A DNA stretch of 64,000 bases from Paenibacillus aurantius (GTDB taxonomy: Bacteria > Bacillota > Bacilli > Paenibacillales > NBRC-103111): the NCBI RefSeq assembly GCF_032268605.1, contig NZ_CP130318.1:2762001-2826000 (forward strand). The letters are read 5' to 3'. Both the position numbers and the translations under genes were made by a program. Each line of letters starts with the position of its first letter. Within the stretch, counting starts at the first letter, position 1. Below, piece after piece: positions 43,921 through 51,995 of the stretch. Under the pieces are notes generated by a model. It was given only the letters and a program-made list of their open reading frames with translations, did not search any database and had not been told where the DNA came from.

Positions 43921-45666
43921 ATGTCTGGATTCCGCTCTTATCTTGTTTTTGTCAAGCCTTATTGGAAGCTAATTCTGGTTACCGTTCTGATCGGGATGGT
44001 CAAGTTCGGCATTCCTTTAACCCTTCCTCTTATTATGAAGTATGTCGTCGATACCCTGCTGCTCGGGGGCGGGCCGCCTGCCGAGAAGACGCAGAAGCTG
44101 TTCACCGTCATGGCCGGGGCGTTCGTCCTTTTCGTGATCATCCGGGCGCCGGTGGAATATTTCCGCCAATATTTTGCCCAGCTCACGACGAGCCGCATTC
44201 TGTACGACCTTCGAAGCCGGTTGTATGAGCATGCCCAGAAGCTGTCGCTCCGGTATTACCAGAACCGCAAAACGGGGGAAATTATTTCCCGCATGATCAA
44301 CGACGCAGAGCAGACGAAGAGCCTGGTGGAGACCGGGATGATGAACGTCTGGCTCGATTTGTTCACCCTCACGATTGCGATGGGCTTCATGCTTCATATG
44401 GATTTCTGGCTGACGGTCGCCGCGGTGGCGATTTTTCCCTTTTACGGGGTTTCGGTGAAGCTGCTGTACAAGCGGCTCCGCCAGCTTTCGAAGTCCCGCT
44501 CGCAGGCGCTGGCCGAGATGCAGGGCTACCTGTATGAACGGGTGAACGGCATGCCGGTCATCAAAAGCTTTACCCTCGAGCAGCACGAGCAGGGACAGTT
44601 CAAGGAGCGGAACGGCAAATTTCTCTCCCGTGCCATCGCCTTGACCAAATGGAACGCGCTTACGAATTCCATCATCAATACCCTAACGGATATCGCTCCT
44701 CTGCTGGTTATCAGCTACGGGGGATATCAGGTCATTCACGGTAACCTGACGCTCGGGGCCTTTGTAGCTTTTTTCGCGTATCTGGACCGGCTGTACAGCC
44801 CGCTTCGGAGGATTGTTAACTCCTCTACGGAACTGACCCAGGCGAGCGCCTCGCTGGAACGGGTACTGGAGCTGTGGAATGAGCCCTACGATATCAAGGA
44901 TACGGACAGGGCCAAGCCGATCGGAACGGCCCGGGGCCGGATCGAGTTCGATCGGGTTTCCTTCCGGTATGACAAGTCCGCTGAATGGGTGCTGAAGGAC
45001 ATCTCGCTCACCATTGAACCGGGACAGACGGTGGCCTTCGTCGGAATGAGCGGGGGCGGCAAGTCCTCCCTGATCAGCCTTATCCCCCGCTTCTATGACA
45101 TTCAGGAAGGAAGCATCCGGGTTGGAGGCACCGATCTCCGGGACATCACCTTGAAAAGCTTGAGGGGACACATCGGGATGGTGCTGCAGGACAACATTCT
45201 GTTCAGCGGAACGGTCCGGGAAAACATTCGGATGGGGAATCCCCAAGCTACGGAGGAGGAGATGATTCAAGCGGCTCAAGCGGCCAACGCCCATGACTTC
45301 ATCAGCGCCCTGCCTAACGGGTATGACACAGAGATCGGGGAGAGGGGCGTCAAACTGTCGGGTGGCCAGAAGCAGCGGGTTGCCATCGCCCGCGTGTTCC
45401 TTAAGAATCCGGAGATTCTTATTCTGGACGAAGCGACCTCTGCCTTGGATCTGGAGTCCGAGCATCTCATCCAGGAGTCCCTCGACAGTCTCTCCCGGGG
45501 CCGCACTACGCTGATTGTGGCTCACCGTTTGTCCACCATCACGCATGCGGATCTAATCGTCGTGATGGAGCATGGGGAGATTACCGAGAAGGGAACGCAC
45601 GCCGAGCTCATGCGGCTGGACGGCTCCTATGCCCGCCTGTTCAACGTTCAGCATCTGCGGGATTAA
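43921..45666 (+). CDS. ABC exporter, fused permease-ATPase
   Basis: A half-transporter of the MsbA/LmrA/Sav1866 group, 581 residues, working as a homodimer or with an unlinked partner. Six transmembrane helices occupy about 15-310. The nucleotide-binding domain has Walker A GMSGGGKSS (375-383), signature LSGGQ (479-483) and Walker B ILILDEATSALD (about 497-508). Only one half is encoded here, so a homodimer is most likely. The substrate, drug or lipid, is unknown. A strong terminator follows. Confidence 0.92.
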   Translation: MSGFRSYLVFVKPYWKLILVTVLIGMVKFGIPLTLPLIMKYVVDTLLLGGGPPAEKTQKLFTVMAGAFVLFVIIRAPVEYFRQYFAQLTTSRILYDLRSRLYEHAQKLSLRYYQNRKTGEIISRMINDAEQTKSLVETGMMNVWLDLFTLTIAMGFMLHMDFWLTVAAVAIFPFYGVSVKLLYKRLRQLSKSRSQALAEMQGYLYERVNGMPVIKSFTLEQHEQGQFKERNGKFLSRAIALTKWNALTNSIINTLTDIAPLLVISYGGYQVIHGNLTLGAFVAFFAYLDRLYSPLRRIVNSSTELTQASASLERVLELWNEPYDIKDTDRAKPIGTARGRIEFDRVSFRYDKSAEWVLKDISLTIEPGQTVAFVGMSGGGKSSLISLIPRFYDIQEGSIRVGGTDLRDITLKSLRGHIGMVLQDNILFSGTVRENIRMGNPQATEEEMIQAAQAANAHDFISALPNGYDTEIGERGVKLSGGQKQRVAIARVFLKNPEILILDEATSALDLESEHLIQESLDSLSRGRTTLIVAHRLSTITHADLIVVMEHGEITEKGTHAELMRLDGSYARLFNVQHLRD

Positions 45667-45702
45667 GCGTGCCGTTTGTTCGTGATGGTGGGGAAGAAAC
45701 CG

Positions 45703-45743
45703 ATCCTTTCGGGTCAAGAAACCCGGAAGGATTCTTTTTTTTT
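45703..45743 (+). terminator. Terminator after the ABC exporter
   Basis: A 12-bp stem ATCCTTTCGGGT/ACCCGGAAGGAT with one mismatch, loop CAAGAA, then TC and T9. Confidence 0.9.
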
Positions 45744-45806
45744 GCCCTTTTTGTCGGAAATCAGGTAAACTATTGGAATAGATTAATATTAGAGAGGACT
45801 GAGAAA

Positions 45807-46313
45807 ATGGCCCAAGTCGACATTATTACCGTGAATTCCATGGATAACGACCGGATCGCCGGATTAACCGATCTGCTTATTGCGGTGGTGGAGGACGGAG
45901 CCTCCGTTGGTTTCCTGCCCCCCTTAAGCCGGGAAGAAGCCGCTAACTACTGGGGAAAGCTCATGAGCCCGGGCGTCATTCTGTGGATTGCCAAGCGCGA
46001 TAACCGAATCATCGGAAGCGTCCAGCTGCATCTGGCCATGAAGCGTAATGCCGGACACCGTGCGGAAGTCGCCAAGCTGATGATCTTGCCGGGGGAACGC
46101 CGGAAGGGCGTGGGCCGCATGCTTATGCAGCGTCTCGAGGAAGAAGCGAAGGAGCAGGGACGAACGCTGCTCATCCTTGATACCCGGACGGGGGATCCGG
46201 CCAATCATCTTTACCGCTCTCTTAACTTCCAGGAAGTGGGTCGTATTCCCAACTATGCCAAATCCCCTGACGGGCAGCTGCATGAGACCGTTTTCTATTT
46301 CAAGGAGCTGTAG
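45807..46313 (+). CDS. GNAT N-acetyltransferase
   Basis: A 168-residue acetyl-CoA-dependent acetyltransferase of unknown acceptor. The GNAT fold is shown by IIGSVQLHLAM (beta 4), the acetyl-CoA loop ERRKGVGRML (motif Q/RxxGxG/A) and LILDTRTGDPANHLYRSLNFQEVG at the end. The frame is open from 45669, but ATG 45807 is preceded by AGAGAGGA and gives the expected N-terminus. Single gene between two terminators. Confidence 0.87.
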   Translation: MAQVDIITVNSMDNDRIAGLTDLLIAVVEDGASVGFLPPLSREEAANYWGKLMSPGVILWIAKRDNRIIGSVQLHLAMKRNAGHRAEVAKLMILPGERRKGVGRMLMQRLEEEAKEQGRTLLILDTRTGDPANHLYRSLNFQEVGRIPNYAKSPDGQLHETVFYFKEL

Positions 46314-46450
46314 GGGGCTGGAGGTTTCCTTACCGGCTCGATGTGCCACTTCCGCGAATAAGGTCCGAAGGGATAAAGATCTGACAAGCGGCGGCCGAAT
46401 GGGTTATAATTAGCGGATAAACCCACGGCGTCTGTTCAACACATGGCATG

Positions 46451-46488
46451 GAACATCAGGGACGAACGGGCCTTGGTGTTCTTTTTTT
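46451..46488 (+). terminator. Terminator after the acetyltransferase
   Basis: A hairpin with outer arms GAACA/TGTTC and inner GG/CC pairs is followed by T7. It is about 135 nt after the stop. Confidence 0.65.
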
Positions 46489-46505
46489 AGAATAGGGGGA
46501 TAACG

Positions 46506-46955
46506 ATGGGTTACATAATGGAACTGCGGGAAACGCTAGGTTCCCGGCCTCTCCTGATGCCGGGGGCCTGTGTTCTGGTCCGCAACGAGGAGGGTCACCT
46601 TCTTCTTCAGAAGCGGAGCGACAGCTTCGACTGGGGAACCCTTGGCGGCGCGCTGGAGCTGGGGGAGTCGCTGGAGGAAGCGGCAGCACGGGAATTGCAG
46701 GAGGAGGCCGGCTTAACGGCCAAGGCCTTCCAGCTGATCGCCCTCTTGTCCGGACAGGACATGTATTACCGCTATCCGCATGGGGATGAAGTGTACAACG
46801 TGATGGCCGTGTACGAAGCGGTCGGAGTGGAAGGGATCCCCACGGTGAACGATGATGAAGGGCTGGAGCTGAAGTATTTTGCACTCGATCAGCCGATTCC
46901 GGATTTGAATCCTTTTACGGAACTCGTCCTCCGAAAAATCGGTTACCTGAACTAA
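46506..46955 (+). CDS. NUDIX hydrolase
   Basis: A 149-residue pyrophosphohydrolase acting on a nucleoside diphosphate linked to another group. The Nudix box GGALELGESLEEAAARELQ followed by EEAG is complete (about 47-69). The specificity region gives no clear substrate. ATG 46506 has GGGGGATAACG in front; ATG 46518 is a possible alternative. It starts the run of genes that reaches to hisA. Confidence 0.88.
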   Translation: MGYIMELRETLGSRPLLMPGACVLVRNEEGHLLLQKRSDSFDWGTLGGALELGESLEEAAARELQEEAGLTAKAFQLIALLSGQDMYYRYPHGDEVYNVMAVYEAVGVEGIPTVNDDEGLELKYFALDQPIPDLNPFTELVLRKIGYLN

Positions 46956-47005
46956 CGCGGAACGGGACGGGTTCGATCCGAATGTCCCCAAAGGAGAGGT
47001 TAACA

Positions 47006-47635
47006 ATGGGCTCCAGAATGATGCATTACGCCATTACCGTTCTGCTTCAGCGAGAGCTGGGGATCGAAAACGAGCTTTTCCAGCTAGGGGGAATCGCTCC
47101 CGATGTTCACAAAAACATGAACGTGCCGAAGCCCCTCTCCCACTTTCTCGTGAAGGAGGAGGGAAGAAGCTACCCGGATTACGCTGCTTTTCAAGCCAAA
47201 TACAAGCCGGATGAGAGCACGCCTTTTCATCTCGGCTACTACTTTCATCTGGTGTCCGACGATTTGTGGGTGAGGAGGATTTACCACCCGCGGATCGGCC
47301 TTCTGCCTCAGCCCGCCAAGAAGGAAGCCCAACAGCAATCGTATCGCGACTTTTGGCGGCTGAACGGCAAGCTGGCGGACCATTACGGGCTACAGTGGCG
47401 GTCTTCTGCCATCGATCCTGCCCTTATCGGAACGATCGAGGAAATCGACCCGCTCTTTTTGCCGGCTCTTCAAGAGGATATGTCTCAGGATTTCGCGAGG
47501 ATGGAGGAGGCCAAGCAAGAGGAGTTGGAGCTTCTCGGCCTTGCTGAAGTTCATGATCTGCTGGTGGAATCGGTTCAGCTTTGTCTGGAGCTTTATTCGA
47601 AGATCAGGCTGGCGGAGGGTGCGGGACAAGGATGA
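47006..47635 (+). CDS. Zinc-dependent phospholipase C-like protein
   Basis: A 209-residue member of the group annotated as zinc-dependent phospholipase C/S1-P1 nuclease-like. The start MGSRMMHYAITVLL is typical of the group, with His in MMHYAI, APDVHKN and YYFHLVSDDLW as likely metal ligands. No signal peptide is present, so it is cytoplasmic and probably not a secreted lipase. ATG 47006 follows AAAGGAGAGG; an ATG at 46982 precedes the site. The stop overlaps the next start by ATGA. Confidence 0.75.
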   Translation: MGSRMMHYAITVLLQRELGIENELFQLGGIAPDVHKNMNVPKPLSHFLVKEEGRSYPDYAAFQAKYKPDESTPFHLGYYFHLVSDDLWVRRIYHPRIGLLPQPAKKEAQQQSYRDFWRLNGKLADHYGLQWRSSAIDPALIGTIEEIDPLFLPALQEDMSQDFARMEEAKQEELELLGLAEVHDLLVESVQLCLELYSKIRLAEGAGQG

Positions 47636-48216
47636 GAGAGATCGAACAGGCTCTCTCCTGGATCCGGGAAGATGAGGAGATGGTGAGCGAGCTGGAAGCG
47701 GTCCGGATGATCGGCCTCCCGCAGGCCTGCCTATCGGCCGGCTGGATCCGCAATTATGTATGGGACAAGCTGCACGGGTATGACACTCGAACACCATTGA
47801 ACGATCGTGACGTGATCTACTACGATCCTTCCCGAACGGACGAGCAGGAGGAGAAGGAACACGAAGAGACGCTCCGCAAGCTTCTCCGGCGGAACGGCTG
47901 GTCGGTGAAGAACCAGGCCAGGATGCATCGGCGCAACGGTCAAGCGGAGCCGTATTCCTCTGTCGAGGATGCGATGAAACGCTGGCCGGAGACGGCGACG
48001 GCAACTGGAGTGCGGCTTACGCAGGAAGGCCGGCTGGAATGGATCGCCCCGCATGGAAGCGGGGATCTGTTCGGGCTTCTGGTTAGACGGAGTCCCTATT
48101 TCCGGGATCCGGCCTTTTTTCTCGCAAGGGTAAGGACCAAGGGCTGGCTGGCCCGCTGGCCGAAGCTCCGTCTGATCCAGGAGCCGATCGGCCAAGAGAA
48201 TCAAGAAGAAGGGTAG
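47632..48216 (+). CDS. Nucleotidyltransferase family protein (DUF925-like)
   Basis: A 194-residue protein of the nucleotidyltransferase superfamily branch once called DUF925. Visible are ACLSAGWIRNYVWD, the catalytic-like acid pair in LNDRDVIYYD, and a central KNQARMHRRNGQAEPY that contains the conserved Asn-Gln-Ala-Arg. Its substrate is unknown. ATG 47632 overlaps the previous stop (ATGA); the upstream frame has no site. Only 8 nt separate it from hisA. Confidence 0.78.
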   Translation: MREIEQALSWIREDEEMVSELEAVRMIGLPQACLSAGWIRNYVWDKLHGYDTRTPLNDRDVIYYDPSRTDEQEEKEHEETLRKLLRRNGWSVKNQARMHRRNGQAEPYSSVEDAMKRWPETATATGVRLTQEGRLEWIAPHGSGDLFGLLVRRSPYFRDPAFFLARVRTKGWLARWPKLRLIQEPIGQENQEEG

Positions 48217-48224
48217 AGGTAATC

Positions 48225-48980
48225 ATGAAATTCAGGCCGTGCATCGACCTGCACCAAGGCAAAGTGAAGCAAATCGTGGGGGAGACGTTGACGGACGACC
48301 CGAACCGGGTTGTGGAAAATTTCGTATCGGAGAAGGACTCCGCATTTTATGCGGACTTGTTCAAGCAGGACGGGCTGACCGGCGGCCATGTGATCATGCT
48401 GGGCGGCGGCAACCACGAGGCCGCTGTCCAAGCTCTGGAAAGCTATCCGGGCGGTCTTCAGATTGGAGGCGGCATTCACCCGGGCAATGCCGCTTCTTAT
48501 CTGGAAGCGGGGGCCTCTCATGTCATTGTAACCTCCTATATCTTCCAGGATGGGGAGCTGAACCGCGGTCACCTGGAGCAAATCCACCGCGAGGTCGGAC
48601 GGGAGCGGCTCGTTATCGACCTAAGCTGCCGCGAGCGGGACGGCAAGTGGTTCGTCGTGACGAACCAGTGGAGAACGTTCAGCTCCTTCGAGGTCAACGC
48701 CGACAATCTTCGGGAGCTCGAAGCGTACTGCGACGAGTTTCTGATCCATGCCGTTGACGTGGAAGGCAAGCGGACCGGTATTTTGGGTAGCCTTGTCAGC
48801 CATCTGGCTGAATGCGTGACGATCCCCACGACTTACGCGGGCGGCGCACGCTCCATCGAAGACCTGCGGGAGTTCGAACGTTTGAGCGGGGGCCGGATGG
48901 ACATCACCATCGGCAGCGCATTGGATATTTTCGGCGGAAGCCTTCCTTACCGGGACGTCGTGGCGTTCTGCCGCGGGTAA
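48225..48980 (+). CDS. hisA: HisA-type isomerase, His6-like
   Basis: Phosphoribosylformimino-AICAR ribotide isomerase, a TIM barrel catalysing step four of histidine synthesis. The 251-residue sequence resembles the eukaryotic His6 type more than the usual bacterial HisA: PCIDLHQGKVKQIVG at the start, the GGHVIMLGGGN loop, LQIGGGIHPGNA, and HAVDVEGKRTGI in place of the normal bacterial segment. Catalytic Asp 8 and the second Asp in VDVEGK are kept. No other his gene is nearby. It may be an extra or replacement isomerase, or act on a related ribotide. Confidence 0.8.
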   Translation: MKFRPCIDLHQGKVKQIVGETLTDDPNRVVENFVSEKDSAFYADLFKQDGLTGGHVIMLGGGNHEAAVQALESYPGGLQIGGGIHPGNAASYLEAGASHVIVTSYIFQDGELNRGHLEQIHREVGRERLVIDLSCRERDGKWFVVTNQWRTFSSFEVNADNLRELEAYCDEFLIHAVDVEGKRTGILGSLVSHLAECVTIPTTYAGGARSIEDLREFERLSGGRMDITIGSALDIFGGSLPYRDVVAFCRG

Positions 48981-49052
48981 AGTCCTGAGGGCTTGGCGTG
49001 AAACTAACGGAAAATGGCACAAAACTATATAGGATTTGAAGTGGCAAAAGGA

Positions 49053-49081
49053 AGAGCTTGGCTATCAACCAAGCTCTTTTT
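49053..49081 (+). terminator. Terminator after hisA
   Basis: A perfect 9-bp stem AGAGCTTGG/CCAAGCTCT with loop CTATCAA, then T5. Confidence 0.85.
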
Positions 49082-49146
49082 CATTTATTTCTTTTTCCTT
49101 AGAATCGTTCGTGGGGAAGGCCAACGATCCATTTCTGTGGCAACGT

Positions 49147-49770
49147 TTAATTATAACCTTTCACTTTTCCAAGAATGCTGTCTTTTGAAATCGGGCCGAA
49201 ATGTCTGCTATCACCGCTTCGAATCCAATTATCCCCGATAATATAATACTGCCCGTCAGGAATTTTCAATTCTTGCTTGTTGGTCTCATCGCTTTCCTGA
49301 ATAATTTTAATTACACTTTTAACAGCTTCCGAATTTGAACTTTGTTTCTTTAATTGAGCCAAGTCCATTCCACCCCAATGTGCTTGACCATAAAAGGTAT
49401 CCAGTTTCTTCCCGTTGATATAAAGCTGACCTTGTTCAATTCGAATACTCTCTCCAGGAAGCGCAACAACTCTTGAAATTTCGTTGTTTTGTAAACCGTT
49501 ATTGCTTTTAGCTGCCTGCGGATTTTTGTAATAAACGATGTCGCCTCTTTGAACAGGGTTGGATTTATAATGGCCTTGATCAATAACTACACCAACCCCG
49601 GAAAACTCCTTGTTTCCGCGCTCCATATTGTCATTCATATGTTTGAATACAACCATGCCGGCTCCAACGTCCACCTTGGCAACCGCTTCTGAGGTGCGAT
49701 TATCACGCAATGGCTGGGAACAAGCAGGGAAAAGAAACACCATTAATAAGATCATTATAAATCGATACAC
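49147..49770 (-). CDS. Signal-peptidase-I-like lipoprotein without catalytic dyad
   Basis: A 207-residue S26-family relative with boxes QRGDIVYYKNP, SRVVALPGESI and GDNWIRSGDSRHFGPI. The nucleophile motif SMxPT is replaced by NMERG, and the dyad Lys before box D is Ser (ISRVV). No active site is therefore visible and it is probably a pseudoenzyme. Instead of the usual anchor it has a lipoprotein-like signal peptide ending LFPAC (Cys 17), so it is likely tethered outside. GTG 49770 is favoured, with the G-run as ribosome site. A -10-like TATAAT lies at 49809-49804. Composition is clearly AT-rich compared with its neighbours. Confidence 0.75.
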   Translation of the reverse strand: MYRFIMILLMVFLFPACSQPLRDNRTSEAVAKVDVGAGMVVFKHMNDNMERGNKEFSGVGVVIDQGHYKSNPVQRGDIVYYKNPQAAKSNNGLQNNEISRVVALPGESIRIEQGQLYINGKKLDTFYGQAHWGGMDLAQLKKQSSNSEAVKSVIKIIQESDETNKQELKIPDGQYYIIGDNWIRSGDSRHFGPISKDSILGKVKGYN

Positions 49771-49776
49771 ATGGCA

Positions 49777-49785
49777 CCCCCCCCC
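49777..49785 (-). repeat. Homopolymeric G9 tract upstream of the lipoprotein start
   Basis: Nine consecutive C on the plus strand (G9 on the coding strand) lie 6 nt before the GTG start and serve as the apparent ribosome site. Length changes by slippage would shift spacing, or reading frame if the upstream ATG (49797) is used. Confidence 0.6.
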
Positions 49786-49797
49786 AATTATTTCCAT

Positions 49798-50168
49798 AAT
49801 CTCATTATACGACTAAAATAAAGATCCCCATCTAAATAATTCCAAAATTTTTATGAAAGATTCCATTATGAAGGTAATATCTTTGATCGTAAAATCGATG
49901 AAACCTCATCCGTGTCAAATGGTTGATTTTAAAATGTACAATAAAAATGGAGTGTCAACCTGTTGCCAGTTCGCACTGCATTTTTCATGACAATTTAATA
50001 TTGCACTCAAAACGGAAACCGGTAGCTGAATGCAGGCTCCCTTTTTCTTGCGATTTACCATGCATCCGGCTCCCTACCATCTCTCTCCATGATTGGGCTA
50101 ACCCCCTTACGGTTAATAACCCGTATACCGATTGAGTAAGGAAATCCATGCCGGGAGGGGAATTGACG
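49798..50168. other. AT-rich intergenic stretch between the lipoprotein gene and ku
   Basis: About 370 nt of AT-rich sequence without an open frame of useful length. It contains the minus-strand -10 box near 49804-49809, and no promoter for ku that I can recognise with confidence. Direct or inverted repeats long enough to suggest an insertion sequence are not seen. Confidence 0.4.
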
Positions 50169-51083
50169 ATGCAAACCGTATGGAAAGGCGCGGTCAGCTT
50201 TGGCCTCGTGAATGTACCGGTCAAAATGTTCACCGCCACCCAAGACAATGACATTCCTATGAAAATGCTTCATAAAGAATATAACGTACCGATTCATTAC
50301 ACCCGCACCTGCCCGAAATGCGAAAGCGACGTCAGCTGGGACGAAATCGTGAAGGGCTATGAATACGAACCCGGCCACTTCGTTACCTTCGATAAGAAGG
50401 AGCTGAACCAGCTCGCGTCGGAGTCGTCCCGGGAGATTCGCATCCTGGATTTTGTGGACCTGGAAGAAATCGACCCCATCTATTTCCAGAAGACCTATTA
50501 CCTTGCTCCGGAAGAAACAGGAGCTCACGCCTATAACCTGTTCGTACAGGCGCTGGAGGAGACAAACAAGATAGGGATCGCGAACGTAACCATCCGTTCC
50601 AAGAGCTCTCTCGCGGCCATCCGGGTAGCGGACGGGGTGCTTTCTATGGTCACGATGTACTTTGCAGAAGAAATCCGGCCTAAAGAGGAAATTCCCAATC
50701 TCCCCGAAGCGTCCAAGGTAGACAAGAGAGAGCTGGATATGGCGGTCATGCTGATTGATCAGCTGAGCTCGGCCTTCGAACCGGACAAATATGAAGACGA
50801 ATACCGCGAACGCCTGCTGGAGGCTATTGAGGATAAGGTCGAGGGCAAGGAAGTGAAATTCGCTCCGGAAGAAAAGAACCCGAATGTTGTTAGCCTGATG
50901 GATGCGCTCAAGGCGAGCTTGAAGCAGTCTGAAGGAGCGGAGCGCCGTCCGGCTAAGAAGACTTCGGAGGATAACGAGAAGAAAGCCCGTTCCGGGGGAA
51001 GCTCGCGCCGCCCAGCCGAATCCAAGGCGTCCAAGCCGGCCAAAACCCGTTCGAAATCACGTTCCAAAAAAACAGGTGCTTAA
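50169..51083 (+). CDS. ku: Ku DNA-end-binding protein
   Basis: Homodimeric ring that binds double-strand DNA ends and recruits LigD for non-homologous end joining. The 304-residue protein starts MQTVWKGAVSFGLVNVPVK, the classic Ku opening, followed by the bridge and beta-barrel core. The C-terminus has a lysine- and serine-rich basic tail (about 245-304), as in Bacilli, which helps DNA binding. In Bacillus the system protects germinating spores. ATG 50169 follows GGGAGGGG; the upstream in-frame GTG-type start at 50148 lacks a site. Ligase follows after 3 nt. Confidence 0.95.
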   Translation: MQTVWKGAVSFGLVNVPVKMFTATQDNDIPMKMLHKEYNVPIHYTRTCPKCESDVSWDEIVKGYEYEPGHFVTFDKKELNQLASESSREIRILDFVDLEEIDPIYFQKTYYLAPEETGAHAYNLFVQALEETNKIGIANVTIRSKSSLAAIRVADGVLSMVTMYFAEEIRPKEEIPNLPEASKVDKRELDMAVMLIDQLSSAFEPDKYEDEYRERLLEAIEDKVEGKEVKFAPEEKNPNVVSLMDALKASLKQSEGAERRPAKKTSEDNEKKARSGGSSRRPAESKASKPAKTRSKSRSKKTGA

Positions 51084-51086
51084 AGC

Positions 51087-51995
51087 ATGGCCCTGTTCAT
51101 CCCCATGTCGCCGATACTGGTGGATCGCCTGCCTGCGGATGCCGACCGGGTCTGCCAGCTGAAGTATGACGGGTTTCGTATCTTGGCCTTGGTTGACAAC
51201 GGAAGGGTGGAGCTGTTCTCCAAGCGGATGCAGCCGAAGACAGCCGTCTACCCGGAGCTTGTCCAAGCGTTATCCGCGCTTGAAGGAACCTTCCTCCTGG
51301 ACGGAGAAGCGGTTCTTCCCGATGGCGAGACAGGCGCCCCAAGCTTTCAGAGGATGCAGCAGCGCGATAAGCTGACGGACCCCGCTGTGATCCGTCGTGC
51401 CGCAGCGGATCACCCGGTCCGTTACATGCTCTTCGATCTGCTGCAGCTTGGTCAGGAGGACTGGCGGCCGAAGCCGTTTCGCGAGCGATACGGGGCGTTG
51501 CAGGAGCTGGCCGCTTCCTGGGAGGAACCGCTCGTCTTCACCGAGCTGTATGAAGATGCGGACTGCTTATGGGAATGGGTTGGCGCCCACGGCTGGGAAG
51601 GAATCGTCAGCAAACGGCTGGAGGGTCCTTACCGCAGTGGTAAGGATCACGGGGAGGACTGGCTGAAGCGCAAAATTGTGCTCCAGCTGGAAACGGACAT
51701 CCCGGGTGTTATCGTTAAGGAGGGGCGGGTTTCCAGCCTGGTCATGCGCCGGAATGGAATCTATGCCGGCCGGGTCTCCTCCGGATTGAGCGGCAGGGCG
51801 AAGAAACAGCTGCTGCAGCTTGAAGTAGGAAGGAAACCCGGAGATTATTTTTCCATCGAACCGGAAGGCCTCCGCGGTACGGAAGTCTTCTGGCTGCAGC
51901 GCCCGTTAACCGCTCAGGTGACAGCCAGGGAGCTTACGAATACGGGGCTGCTCCGTCATCCCAAGCTGCTCTCCTTAGGAGGGATTGCCTTATGA
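51087..51995 (+). CDS. ligD: ATP-dependent DNA ligase, LigD ligase domain
   Basis: NHEJ ligase of 302 residues consisting only of the ligase catalytic and OB-fold parts. The adenylated Lys 26 lies in QLKYDGFR. LDGEAVLP, GWEGIVSK and DWLKRKI are motifs III to V. No nuclease or polymerase domain is fused, unlike B. subtilis LigD where ligase and polymerase are in one chain. It starts 3 nt after ku, and its stop overlaps the start of the polymerase frame (ATGA), so all three genes are coupled. Confidence 0.92.
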   Translation: MALFIPMSPILVDRLPADADRVCQLKYDGFRILALVDNGRVELFSKRMQPKTAVYPELVQALSALEGTFLLDGEAVLPDGETGAPSFQRMQQRDKLTDPAVIRRAAADHPVRYMLFDLLQLGQEDWRPKPFRERYGALQELAASWEEPLVFTELYEDADCLWEWVGAHGWEGIVSKRLEGPYRSGKDHGEDWLKRKIVLQLETDIPGVIVKEGRVSSLVMRRNGIYAGRVSSGLSGRAKKQLLQLEVGRKPGDYFSIEPEGLRGTEVFWLQRPLTAQVTARELTNTGLLRHPKLLSLGGIAL

